Shown here: piece after piece, positions 31,184 through 43,126 of the stretch
Layout: every line of letters starts with the position of its first letter
Position numbering within the stretch: position 1 is the stretch's first letter
Assembly: GCA_014905825.1 (NCBI GenBank)
Contig: JACGCN010000003.1
Coordinates: 558,001 to 622,000 of the forward strand
From: Lyophyllum atratum
Taxonomy: Eukaryota; Basidiomycota; Agaricomycetes; Agaricales; Lyophyllaceae
Direction: 5' to 3'
Length of the DNA: 64,000 bases
Notes under the pieces: model-generated
What the model was told of the DNA's origin: nothing
What the model saw: only the letters and a program-made list of their open reading frames with translations
Database searches by the model: none
Made by a program: the position numbers and the translations under genes

Positions 31184-33949
31184 ATGTCTCGACCGAAGCT
31201 CGCCTCTGCCACCGGCACCAGTTTCCAAATCGACATCCCCGATGGGTGGTTCACCACCATCAGCGTTGTACGTCGGTCTCATAAAGCAAGCAATGATTGC
31301 GATGTATTGATATGCCTGTGTTCACCAGGTATCTCGCAAAACATACAACCATCTGGTTGTTGTGAAGTATGAGTTCAGCGGCATCAATCGTACTTCGAGA
31401 ATCTGCAACACATATGGAACACCAAACGAAGTCATGCAAGACATCTTGAATGGCGATGTCACCCTTGGAATCATCCCTCAGGACGACCCTCAAACTATTT
31501 CCATCGACACTTACTACTCCACCATCGGCTCTGCGAAGAGGGAGAAACTCCTCGACAACAAGTACAGAAGCACTCGCGCCAATGTCATCACGGTACATTA
31601 TTTTCGCCCTAGGCGAGACACCAGCAACTGACGCGTTTCCTTAGAACAATAAGCCTGTTGGCGCTCCACCCGAGTTCCCGGATTACACGACGTTCCTCGT
31701 AAGTTCGTTGGCTAAGCTTTTTGAACCTATTTAACGACGAGGTCGGTGTAGATTTTCATAGAGGATGGCCCCGCTGGCGCTCCTGGTGCACCCGAGTATG
31801 ACGATGTGTAAGCTGTCCACCCCACACAATAAACCAAAACTCATAAGTCAATAGCATCATCGCCGTGAACATCATCAAGGGCTTTCAGGCGCCGGCCCCT
31901 CCTCCCATCGACACTGGGTCTGCGGCGCTTACTCAGAATGGTAAAGATGCCGTCCAAGAGTACATCAATCAGTATACCGACCCCACGGCTCCTGGTCCAT
32001 ACATTCCCATTCCTCCTGGTCCGATCCCAAAACCCGTTTATCCGCCTCTCACACCTGAGCTCAAGGCACTCCCTGTCTGCATCTTGGGCGCCGGCGTCTC
32101 TGGTCTCTACATTGCCATGATGCTTGACACTCTCGGGATCAAGTATGAGATCATGGAAGGATCGCCTCGTGTCGGAGGTCGTCTTTACACGCACAATTTC
32201 CCGACCAACCAAGGGAAATATCAGTACTATGTGAGTATCCATATTCTAGTCTCATCAACGCAAAGCATCGATGCTCATCCTCTATTTTCAGGATGTTGGA
32301 GCCATGCGTTATCCCGACACTTCCTTTATGCAGCGCACGTTCGACCTTGCGCGCAATAGGCTGGGTCTCAAGGACAAGATGCTCAAGTATCTTCGCGCCA
32401 ACGACAACGCGTTCCTTCACTACAATGGTATCACAGTGACGAAAGCCCTGAACAACGCTACCCCGGCAGCGGCCGATATCTTCAAGGCCAGTAAGACCAG
32501 AGATGGCTATGTGCCTGACAAATACGTTACCGAGGGCTCAGGAGTTTTCTGGGATGTCATCCTTGGTGACCTTCGTCAACTCTTCGTCGACAATCCGTTC
32601 GACGTCGCCTTCCAGAAGTTGAAGGAGCTTGATGGCCATACCGTCACGAGCTACCTCACTTTCGTGAAGGAAATCCCGTACCCCGTCATCAAGTGGTACG
32701 AGACGATGGAGTCGCGTACCGGTCTCTTTGACCAATCTCTGACTGAGACCGTTCTCGCGTCGCTGGTCTTCATGGATCCCCGGTTTAAGGGCAAGGAAAT
32801 TGATTGGTTCTGCTTCGAGTAAGTCCCCTGCCAACCTCCATCGTTGCGAGCGCCGCACTCACAAAACTGTTCAGCGGCGGATCCGAAATCATCCACAAGG
32901 CGATGCAGGAAAGGATCCATTCCAAGCCGGTCCTTAATAATCGGGCGATCATCATCAAGGAAACCGACGATGGCCAGAGCGTCACCGTCACATTCGACTT
33001 GTCGGGTGGCCCTCGCCAGGTCGCCGCTCAAGTCGAGAAGAAATACTCCAACGTCATCTCCACCATGTCCATGGCCTGCTTGCGCATGGTCGACCTCGAC
33101 AAGATCTACCTCTCGAATGCTCAGCGTAGTGCCATCCGTCAGCTCACTTACACTCCATCCATCAAGATCGGTCTTCAGTTCAAGACCCCCTGGTGGGAGA
33201 AGCTCGGCATCGAGGGTGGCCAGTCTTCCACCGATCGTCCCATCCGCGACGTCGTGTACCCGTCGTATGGCCCCGATGACTCGCACCCCGGTTTCAAGAA
33301 GTCCAACTGCATGATCGCAGCTTACAACGGCATGCAAGACTCTCAGCGTCTCGGCGGTCTCATGAAGGGACGCGGCACTCCCGAAGAGAAGATCCTCCTC
33401 GACATCGTCATGCGCGACCTCGCCGTTTTGCACAACGTTCCCGTCGACGATCTCTGGAAGGAATACGAGGACTACTACCCATGGGACTTCTATCGTGACC
33501 AGTACCAGCTCGGTAAGCTCAAGCTCCTTGTCTTCGCGTCTTCGCTCACTAATCCCCTGAATGTGCAGGCGCGTTCTGCCAATTCGGCCCCGGCCAATTC
33601 AAGAACACCTACCCTCACGTGACGCAGCCCGCCTCCAGACAGCAGAGGTTGCACTTCGCTGGTGATGCGACTAGCACGTTCCACGGGTCAGTTCGACGTT
33701 ATACTATTACATCCCATGTCTAGCGCTGACCGCCTCGTGACCTCTAGATGGGTCGCCGGCGCGTTGAACAGTGGTTGGAGGGCCGTGTTGGGCCTGTTGC
33801 AGAACCACCCTGAGCTCAACCCCAATCCCAGTGAGGACATCATCGAGAAGTTCAAGAACCTCTGGGGCCCGTCAGAGGAGTGGGATGCCAAGGATCTCGC
33901 TACGCTCAACTACATCAACCAGCAAGTCACGAAGATGAACAACCCTTAA
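31184..33949 (+). CDS. Shared N-terminal module + L-amino-acid/monoamine-oxidase-like FAD enzyme
   Basis: Nine exons: 31184-31267, 31329-31592, 31645-31698, 31752-31807, 31855-32230, 32292-32818, 32875-33512, 33569-33686 and 33748-33949 (2319 nt, 772 residues). Residues 1-160 are the shared module (MSRPKLASATGTSFQIDIPD, VSRKTYNH, ISIDTYYS, FPDYTTFL, IFIED, YDDV, IIAVNIIK). After a Pro-rich linker (YIPIPPGPIPKP) comes the FAD/NAD(P) Rossmann segment VCILGAGVSGLYIAMML with the acid residue in KYEIMEGSPRVGGRLYTH, then DVGAMRYPD, a substrate domain, and the C-terminal FAD motif RLHFAGDATSTFHGWVAGAL. This layout matches flavin amine oxidases such as L-amino-acid oxidases, which release an oxo acid, NH3 and H2O2. 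No signal peptide. The substrate is uncertain. Confidence 0.9.
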
Positions 33950-34258
33950 ATGTACAACTACGTTCCCCGTGTATCATGTATTGCAGTCATCGAATGAAAC
34001 AAAGTATCACGTTGCTCCGATCTTGCTTTTGGTCCTGGAAGGAGACGTGGGTATGCACGAGCTCTGGAATGTACACTCAGTTCCGCCCATTTGTCATCTA
34101 TTGCTGTCGTCTGATATGAAAGTAAGTGGTCGTTGCTCATCTCACGATTACCCGAAAAGAATATGTGGAAGGCGTCATCCATGCACGAGGCGTGTGGGCT
34201 AGACATATTATTTGATTACTCCGAGTTATACGATACGACGATCCAGCGAGATAGAAAC
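33950..34258. other. Short convergent intergenic region
   Basis: About 0.3 kb between the flavoenzyme and GH76-1 stops. Nothing recognised. Confidence 0.5.
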
Positions 34259-36142
34259 CTAGTTCGCGCCAATCGCGCTGACGAGAACATCCAAAGCAGC
34301 AAGTTGACCCCAGGTGGTGAAGGCCTGGGGTGGCCCGTGCCACCTGGCCGAGTAAGCGTCTCCCCTCTTGGCCAAATCTAAAAGGGCATTATACTGTGGA
34401 TGAGGAGTTAGTCGACGAAAGACTAATCATCGGGAATGGAGAATGGATCCAACCTGGACATCAATGTAGCTATGTACAAGAATCCGCAGGTCGTTGTTTT
34501 GTGAATTCCGGGCAAAGGCTTCGTACAAGCCGCGGATCAAAACGGCTATGGACCATCTCAGCCCAACAGGAGGGATAATGCAAGTGTCTACATACCTTTG
34601 AATCTGACTCCGTCATTGTTCCTTGACGTACTTGAGCCTTCCGTGATAATGCCGTCCTCGCCTTGCCAACTAGTCGATTTAACCGATGCCGCGAGGATTT
34701 TAATCATTCTGAAAGCAAAGGTCAGAGATCGCGTCCCCTATACGTAAAGGTCTCTTTACAGGTTCCTCCATCTTGAATCATGCGTAACGTCTGCGAGGAT
34801 GGACAGTCCTTCGATGAATTTTCCGCTGTTGTAGGTGAACAGCCAGGTAGCTGGCGACCGTGAGCAATCTTGGCCATTGACACTGTCGAGGACGATGCTG
34901 CCGGATTTAAGATTATGGACTTGAATCCAATTGGCACTCGCGATGGCTGCATTGGTGTATTTCTTATCCCCAGTAATTTCTGCGAGGGAAGCGGAAAGAC
35001 TGGAGATGGAGTTATCAACTGACAATCGTGATGAGGGAGGTTTTCACGAGCGTACGTCAGGTAGAGGCTGGGAGGTCCGTTGATTGAGTACCAGCTGGGC
35101 CTGAAGGAATAAAGCTCTTACCCAGTAGTAATCGAGTTGATGGATTTATCATCGGAAGTGGGGCGCTATAACCACGAGGTGAGGTATGTCCAGAGAGTTT
35201 GATTCTGCCGACTTACCCAAAACACCCCGCCGACCATAGTTTCTGAGTCGTTGAGGTAAGGTATAAGCAAATTATGTATCGAAAGGTTACGCACGGCCTT
35301 CGCATTGGCTCGCAATCTGGAAGTTCTTGTTTGGCTGCTTTCGGTCCCGCGCTTGTGCTGCAGTTATAGCGCTGTACTTATGTCAGCCCTATTGAATCAA
35401 AGCCAGCGTTGGAGCTTGAACGTACAACTGGGAGACGTGTTTCCATGTTGAGACGGCGTAGGACAATAATGCGGGATCCCTATAAGCGCGGTACCCGTAC
35501 ACCGCCGCCTGAGCCCACCAACTTGAAAGGATATGAGGCTTATTCTGAATCCTATGATTTCGAAACATACAGTGCATCGTCATTGTACTGAGGTTTGCAT
35601 TCAGTCAGCAAATTTCGTGGTATCACTATTGGAAGAAGCACACACTCTGGGGGATAAGTACCACGTTTGAGAATTCAATATTATAAAGTGTCATGAGACT
35701 CACCCAAATTGATCGAAGTTTTTACGAAGTCGAAACACGGTTTTAAGATTCTTCACGACGTTGGCTTGGTACGTCTTTTGTCCAGAAACATGATCATGAT
35801 TAGCAATAGCTGACCAGGCGTTTCCAGATTGCCAGTATCCGATGCCTTTAGACGTCGTGCTATCAACCAGGTACTGAAAGGAAAATGTACACGTTACTCA
35901 CCTTTGAATTCGCCAGTCGCAATATCCAGTTGTGGCATGATTGCGTTTATGGCATTTTGTGAAATTTGGATTCGCTCTGTCCGAGGGCGCGAATTGGAAT
36001 ATTTCTAGGGCAAACACGTCAACGTATGTATTGTGAAGGCAAGACAACAAAAATTAACCCTCCAAGATGTGGAAACAGACAGGTCCTGAGCCGCAGCGAA
36101 AGCGCTCAAGTTTAGCACAAAACAACAGAGAGAAAGCCGCAT
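34259..36142 (-). CDS. GH76 alpha-1,6-mannanase-like protein, copy 1
   Basis: Secreted glycoside hydrolase family 76 protein, expected to cleave alpha-1,6-mannan backbones (cell-wall mannan or mannoprotein). The signal peptide is MRLSLCCFVLNLSAFAAAQD. Blocks follow the second copy in order: ISQNAINAIMPQLD, GIGYWQSGNAWSAI, LRKNFDQFG, YNDDAL with the family's catalytic Asp-Asp, WWAQAAVYGYRAY, SLAEITGDKKYTNAAIASAN, RSPATWLFTYNSGKFIEG, WQGEDGIITEG, LIRGLYEAFARN, and WHGPPQAFTTWGQLAALDVL near the stop at 34259-34261. The frame closes only if a one-nucleotide exon (A, 35646) sits between introns 35647-35703 and 35588-35645, followed by a 17-nt exon (35571-35587) encoding YNDDA. It is convergent with the flavoenzyme gene. 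Confidence 0.83.
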
Positions 36143-36575
36143 GAATGCGTTAGAGGAAGAGGAAGAGCGGATGGGTTGATTGCATTCCACGTCTGAGTGA
36201 ACCGATTTTATACTATCATGATCAAGATGAAACTACTGCTGGCCGCGACCCCCGTCACAATCAGGGCCAAGTTTACAGCTTTGAATAACTCGAACATCGC
36301 AGGTGTTGAGATTTTTGAATAATCGTTTAGAACGCCTGGGGCCTGGCACTGAGCAGGGACCACGCAGGCTGGATGTCAGAGTTCGGAGAAAGGATTGACG
36401 GACCCAAGGGTTTTGAAACGGGTTTGCTAAAGTTTGCCAAGCATGCCAACCTAAGTACGTAAATATCGCTTATAAGGCGACCATGATCGGATCATCGGAG
36501 ACATGAGTTTGTCTGAGTTTGTTCAAGTTCAATAGCTGAGTGAATGTCATCCTATCTCTCCTCCTCTTTTCTACG
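36143..36575. promoter_or_regulatory. Divergent promoter region between GH76-1 and the F-box-like gene
   Basis: Contains TATAAAA on the minus strand (about 36206-36212), some 65 nt upstream of the GH76-1 ATG. No gene. Confidence 0.4.
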
Positions 36576-37866
36576 ATGGGGCAATACTTCGAAGTCATCA
36601 ACCTTGATAACCCCTTCCCAGTCAGCACGACAATGAGCGGAAAGTTTGGAGAGTGCTTCTGGGGGATGAATGCTGAGACGGACAGAGGGGTTATAAATGC
36701 ACTATGGCAAACAGATACAGGCCACAAAACTGTCACCATCCAGCCATTGAGTCAGCTGGAGCCGCTTGGAAAGCACCGTAATAGTTTTGACGAAAGTTTC
36801 GTATTGCCTGGAGAGTGCGTCTACATCGTCCATTTTGTCCCTTCCCTCCGTGAATCTTACATTGAATTCATCGTACAGATCCGTTGCAAACGCAAGTCTC
36901 CCAACCGAGTTGCTTAACATGATCCTCGAGGAATTAGAAGGCATGACGGACCTCGTTTGTTTCATGCTGACCTGCCAAAGATACTACGAGATCGGTCGAC
37001 CGATTCTTGAAGCGCATCTTGAGGATATCCTTACTTATTCATGGGCTGGCAATCGCCTCATTTGCGCTGGTGACTACGCGAGCGTTGACGACCTCCCCCA
37101 GGGCATGCTTACGGAGGACGAAGTGGAGATTCTTGATGAGGAATTCCAGCCTACCGACGATGATCAATATGACACCGGCATTTCTGAGCGGTTGTGCTTC
37201 GTCCAACGTCTTCAACCTGACTGGTACCTAAACCGGGCGAGGGGCGGCTTTCGCCAGCAAAACCATAGACTTTCGTGGTATTTCATCAGCTTGTGGGACC
37301 CCAAATTTCGCGAACGCAGTCTGGTACGAGTGGGGCGGGGTGATATTGTCAATGTCGATGTGCTGCAAGCGCTGACTGAGGTCACCCCTCGGGCTCTCCC
37401 TGACGGTATCCAATTCTCCAACGCGTATGGGTCCTACGTCCTGCGCAATCTTACAACCAAGGAGTATATTCGTGGAGACGCCATCCGTCAAATGTGGGAC
37501 ACCCCCGTTATGCCGTACCTGAAAGCACTTCGCTTCTTGCATCTCCTGGTCCTCAGAATCACCTGGTCCTCGGATTCGAGTTTGTCCATAGCATATGAGG
37601 GTCCGATCCAGGTCCATCGTGGGGTATGGGCTGGTCATCGCTTCGATTTCTCCGAAATCAAAACTGTTCAAGGTGATGAAGGGGCGATGGGTGATTGGAA
37701 AGATGTGAGCAAGGTCGCGATAGACGAATTGGTGGCAGTATTTGAACCGGAGGCGAAGTCTTTGGATGTATTCCTAACACCACATGTTCCTTGTCCGGAC
37801 CCATGGGCAAGATTTCTGCTGGAGCTTCAGACTCATAGGTCGGACGGACGAGGATCTGTGCAATAA
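36576..37866 (+). CDS. F-box-like protein of the basidiomycete MGQYF family
   Basis: Two exons (36576-36814 and 36879-37866) give about 408 residues. The start MGQYFEVINLDN with a nearby SGKFGECFW is the usual opening of a family expanded in mushrooms. Across the 64-nt intron the frame continues SVANASLPTELLNMILEELE, an F-box-like LP-x-E-L segment, then DLVCFMLTCQRYYEIG and WAGNRLICAGDYASVDD. The rest is unassigned but open to TAA at 37866. F-box proteins recruit substrates to SCF ubiquitin ligases. That role is only suggested here because the F-box match is short. Confidence 0.75.
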
Positions 37867-38754
37867 TTCAAAAAAGGGTTCACGCCCACAGGGCCTGCTT
37901 AATGCTCTAATCTATATGCAAAACAAGGGAGAGTTCAATTTTTGGGACATTTACAGTTTCTTTTTATTCAATCTACCACTCAAAATATCGCAGATGAGCA
38001 TCTGTTTTTCTTCTCTGCCTGCGGCGCATGAACTGAACGAGCTTGTCATTAACTTTTCGAAATTCCCTGGTAAAGATGGTGCAAGATTTGTTTCTCTGCC
38101 TGCAGCGCATATATGGGTTTTCCATGTACGATAGAGTCCCATCTCCGGCTGGGAATTAAGATTCAACTTTTAATTGTAATCCTATAGATACATAGATGTT
38201 GAAACGAGATGCCATAGCTTCCACCAGCATGCATTAGGGACGTTGCAGACAAATTAATTTGTTCCTGCTAATGGAGCTGATAGGGAGAGAAATAAACATT
38301 TACTTTGCCTCAGATCTTCAACTGTATAAGCAGTCAGACATGGTGCTAGACCCGGAGGAGTGTATTGATGCATGATAGTACTTGCCCTGTGTAGTAGTTT
38401 GCTAAGCACACGGTGTGCTTGAGCTTTCTGAACAGCGAGGCCTCCTGAGGCCTCCTGAAAGAGCCAGAAATCATTCAGTCTTCTACTATCTACCGCTGCA
38501 GTCATTGAATTGCAAGGCCTGATTAATTTGGAGCACTGGAAGTTTTGTGAATTTGATTCTGTTGACACTGGACTCCGAAGGTTGTATTTCTCTCTTAAGT
38601 AGACGGTTGGTAGACGGACACAACCAGTCGTTTCCCGGTCGTTCCTCCCGAGTCCGGGTCGATTTTCTTTAGCGCAGGTTCTATTGTGACATGTTTGCCT
38701 CGAACCAGACCGGACTAATTCGACCTCATTCTCTCATCCTCATAAGTGGTCGCA
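37867..38754. other. Intergenic, no gene recognised
   Basis: About 0.9 kb. A short direct repeat (TTTCTCTGCCTGC.GCGCAT) occurs at about 38010 and 38090. Otherwise nothing. Confidence 0.4.
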
Positions 38755-40738
38755 ATGGCCCTCCCAACTCATGGACGCGTTATCATTGAAACTACTGCAG
38801 GAGAGATTGACATTGAATTGTGGTCTAAGGTATACTCAATTACTACTTTGCCACTGTCAAGAATTTCGAACATCCTTACAGGAAACACCGAAAACATGCC
38901 GAAACTTCCTAGCCCTGGCGATGGAGGGTCTGTGAGTTCTTTCGGTGCATATGGCTACTCAATTGACATGGAGATATATCTAGGATACTACGACGGTGTT
39001 ATCTTTCATCGGTACGATGCCATTTACCGCGTTCTCGCAATTATTATGCTCACGAGGCTGAAGAGTCGTCCCAGGGTTCTTAGTCCAGACAGGCGACAAG
39101 ACTGGGACAGGAGCAGGTGGGGAGTCATTCTACGGAGGTGCGTGGATATAGCATATGGATCTGCACGCAGCTGACGTCGAGCAGAGCCTTTTGAGGATGA
39201 AATTCACCCGCGGCTGCGGTTCCCACATCGTGGACTGGTGGCTATGGCGAATAGTGGCACCAAGAACTCCAACGACTCACAGTTTATCATTACACTAGGT
39301 ATGTCTGCTTCCAACGTCTTACAAGTGATTGAACTGAGGTCTCTTAGATAGAGCGGACGAGCTACATGGGAAACATACGTTGTTTGGACGGGTCATGGGA
39401 GACACGTTTTTCAGTACGTCCCTTGGGTAATGACCTAAGCACCATTCACTAACAGTGTCATGAAGACGTGATGAAAATAGGAGAAATGGGTATGGCGTCC
39501 GTTAACTTTACAACAGACAAGCTCTCAAAGACCCAATAGAAATCGACAAGGAGGGGCGGCCCGTATAGTATGTTCCTCTTCCTGATTCATCTTCGGATGC
39601 TCATCGCTAGCCAGTCCTCCGAAAATCAAGAGCGTCCGGATAGTGGAAAATCCCTTCGACGATATTGTGCCTCGGATCACCGCAGCCGAGAAGCGTGCTC
39701 AACAGAGAGCGAGGGAAGAGGCGCAACGCGAAAGAGAGGAGCGTGAAAGGCGGAAAGGTGCTAAAAAGTAAGTATTCGCCTCAATCCACAGTCCTCGCTT
39801 AACATTTCACTAGGGATGTCAAGCTCCTTAGCTTTGGCGCTGATGAAGACGCTGCGGAGGAGCCCGTGACCTTCCAGAAGAAAGCCATCTTTCGGCCCGA
39901 TCGTAGGTGCATCCTTCACTACGCCTGCTTGCCTCGGTTGACATATACCCTCCAGTGGCGGATCCTGGACCTGCAACCGTCGTGCCCGACTTTGCAGCAC
40001 CGCCACCGCTACGTACTCGACCGTCAGGAGATGTTCCAGCCGCAAAGCCTGACGCTTTGACTGAGAAGCCGTCAAAGAGAAAAGACGATTCGGACATAAC
40101 AAAGATTCGGCAGCGGCACGCCCAGGAGCAGGCTGCCAATCAGTGAGCGCTTTCCCAGCTCCGGTGTATAAACAATCTTTTGAGTATGCATCGTGGTCAC
40201 GTACAGAACATCCCGAAACACCGAAATCGAAAAGATGGAGGCCGAGATTCGGCGACTTACGAAACGCCGGGACGGTGACGACAGCGATGATGAGCAGACG
40301 AGGAAGAAGGCCAAGAAGTCATACCTGCAAGAGGAGCTGGACAAGTATGCGAAAGGTCGTGGGCTGCATAAGAAGGGAAAGCGGAGGGATGAAGGCGATG
40401 TGCTCGCGGCCCTGAGCAGTTTCCGCGGGAAGCTGAAGAGCAACGCTACGATGGGTGGCGACGACGTTGACGTTGATGCTCATGATCGAGCTGGGGATGC
40501 TGACAAGGAAATGAAAGGGGAGGGGGCGGAGGATATGGGGATGGAGGTTGATGATGATCGCGGATTTATGAGCCACGCACTGCATTTCCCCAAGGACGAT
40601 GGGGAGGAAAGCCGAAAGGCGGAACGAGATTATGAGGTCATCGATCCCAGACAAAGGGGCGCGAAGGCGAAGGAGGAGGAGAGGGAAAGAAAGAGGCTCG
40701 CGAAGGCCAGAGGTGGCGGTGGTGGACGAAGACGGTAA
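38755..40738 (+). CDS. CWC27: Spliceosome-associated cyclophilin CWC27
   Basis: Cyclophilin-type peptidyl-prolyl isomerase that associates with the activated spliceosome. At least eight exons. The start MALPTHGRVIIETTAGEIDI then IELWSKETPKACRNFLALAM, YYDGVIFHR, VVPGFLVQTGDKTGTGAGGE, EPFEDEIHPRLRFPHRGLVA, MANSGTKNSNDSQFIITL and DELHGKHTLFGRVMG form the cyclophilin fold, followed by the CWC27-specific stretch DPIEIDKEGRPVY, RIVENPFDDIVPR, a charged helix EAQREREERERRKGAKK and VKLLSFGADED. The tail has RFMSH-like DRGFMSHALHF and ends KRLAKARGGGGGRRR. Several introns are short and their acceptors were chosen to restore the cyclophilin frame. Confidence 0.92.
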
Positions 40739-41830
40739 CAATGCACGTTATTGTGTGTGCTGTGATCTTCTTTCGTGAACCATTTATCACTTATGTGTAT
40801 CCATTATATGTAGGCTTTTGAGGTGCTACCGCGATCGTCCATTCTCCTTTGGCTCTACTGATCGAAGATTTCGAGATATTTGTGACCGCCGGTAACCATA
40901 ATCATCCCTGGAGGTCGCCAGGTGTCATCATGGCTCTAAGTCACCGAAACGACCTTCCCAGATTTTCCGTAGCTCGTCAATGACGCTTGTCTTCCGCGAT
41001 CACGACCTTGCGATGGAGCTTCGACTGCTGGCAAGCACATTGGCTTTATGAAGGACCTAGACAACGCCTGAACCTCAGTCAGGTCTGTCTCATCGAAACT
41101 TTGTACCAGCAGGATAATCCAGGCCTGGCACCTCTCCGGTGCGACGCTCCTCCTGGAAGTGATCATGGGATGTGCATCAGCGTGAAGGAACCTTTGGGGG
41201 TGAGATTGCCCGTGGAGGTTGGACGGTCCCGAGGGGTTGCACGACTTCGCTAAGCCCTGCCTGTCAGAATCTGTCAGACCGTCGAGTCAAAATTCTTCGC
41301 TATTTTTTGCCTCCATATGCTCCCAATGCCATGAAAAGGTAGCTCCTTTGGTGGAGACAACACTCCGTTCTTTTTCTTTGATGATATCACAGTGATATAA
41401 TCATCTTTGTCAGTGAACTAAAAAATCACAGCCAAAGCGGATGAATGACCGAAGCTTGCCGTCAATACAGTGTACACATCACGACTGCCATTATCTGAGC
41501 GTTATGAAAGCTATTCATATTCTTGCCGTTGTACATGCGCTGAGAAAGACGGGTCAAGGTCACATCGACCCTTTGTTTGCTTATCTGCTACAGTGGCATT
41601 TGATTCATGGCATCTCGGACCGACTGAAAGGGTTCAAGGTGTTGAAAGAACTACTGATGCGGCTGTCTGGACGAACATATAATAAGAGGCTGTCAGCCTC
41701 TCCTGCTGCCATCGTTCACTCGCTGACACTGTCAGCGAAAGAGGCCTATCTGATTACGTACTCGAAGCAGCCTTGTTTGGGTTGTTTGGACCCTTCAAAC
41801 TTCTGTTCCTCACCACCAGCTCACTCTACC
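40739..41830. other. Intergenic, no gene recognised
   Basis: About 1.1 kb between CWC27 and the E2 gene. Short ORFs only. Confidence 0.45.
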
Positions 41831-43126
41831 ATGGCCAGCAAAGCCGCCCAGAAACGAGTATGTCTCCTTACATATGGACTATGAACTAATCTCATATAAC
41901 CCGAATACAGCTCACGAAGGAGTATGTTACTATGCAGAAGGAACCCCCTCCATTTGTGTGGGCTGTGCCAGACGAGAAGAACATCTTGACTTGTGCGTCT
42001 GATTTACCTTCTTCAGCTTGAATATCTTGACCTAATCCTGCATCAGGGAACTTTCTTATCGTACGCGGCCTCTCATATCTCCCCCTCACACCCATCTGAC
42101 ACATCTGAGTAGCGCGGGCCCCCCGACTCACCATTCTCTGGTGGCGAGTACCATGGCGTCCTCCTTTTTCCATCGGAGTATCCATTCAAACCTCCAGGCA
42201 TAAAGGTGCGCTCTTGGACAGTCATCAACTGAGCCTCGATCTCATGCATCAACAAATGTAGATGTTCACGCCTTCCGGTCGATTCCAACCAGATAGGAAA
42301 ATCTGCTTCTCCATGTCTGATTTCCACCCAGGAACGGTGCGTAGCGATTTCTTCTAGAGGCTTTGAAGGTGCTGATGCGATAGGGTACAGTGGAATCCTA
42401 CTTGGAGTGTGGCAACCATGTGAGTGTTCTCCCAGCTAGGTTTAAGCGCGCATCACAGCTATCAGTACCGGTCCATTTCCCGGTCAATTGCCGACGCGCT
42501 GGCCATAACCTTTTCCTGTCAAACCTTGGCTGACATCGCTTTGCAGCTTGACCGGCCTTCTTTCCTTCATGCTCTCTGATGAGATGACCACGGGATCTGT
42601 CACCTCGTCTGACACGCATAAGCGCACTTTCGCTGTCCGGAGCCACAGCTGGAATCTTACACAACAACGATTTAAAGAATGCTTTCCTGATGTGAGTTAA
42701 CAACGCCCCCGCATATCCCATAGATGTCGGGAATCAACAGTGTTTGCTGATCTGATGCATCTTGTGTAATAGTATTGTACACCATACCCCCGGGACCTAC
42801 CTAATATGGGCGAGAAAGAAAGAGGAAAACAGGAACCACTACCGTCGTTTTCGACACAGCCTTCTACCCCGTCACAGACCTCGTCGCCTGTCAGCTCCAC
42901 GGAATCGTCAACATCGAACCTCCCAATCACACCGCCGGGCGCACCTCTCAACCTTGTAACAACGCCAGGAACATCGGCAGGCACTGGATCCGGCAAGCCT
43001 GACGAGAACCGGAAGCCTGCATCAAGCATAGCGGCTACCTGGGGTCACATATTGTGGGAGAAGTGGCGATGGGGAGCCCTGATCATTTTCGCGGTCCTCA
43101 TATCTCGATTTTCATCCAGTGCTTGA
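41831..43126 (+). CDS. UBC6: UBC6-type (UBE2J) ER-anchored ubiquitin-conjugating enzyme E2
   Basis: E2 enzyme of the ER-associated degradation pathway, with its catalytic domain in the cytosol and a C-terminal membrane anchor. Exons join to MASKAAQKRLTKEYVTMQKE, PPPFVWAVPDEKNIL, RGPPDSPFSGGEYHGVL, FPSEYPFKPPGIKMFTP and the active-site region DRKICFSMSDFHPGTWNP (Cys in KICF), then WSVATILTGLLSFMLSDE. A Ser/Thr/Pro-rich stretch precedes the tail anchor WGALIIFAVLISRF and the stop at 43126. The exon 42047-42060 is only 14 nt long and encodes the WNFLI junction. Length and layout fit the family well. Confidence 0.93.

Noticed and set aside
32651..33433. 260-residue minus-strand ORF
   Set aside because: Antisense of flavoenzyme exons 6-7.
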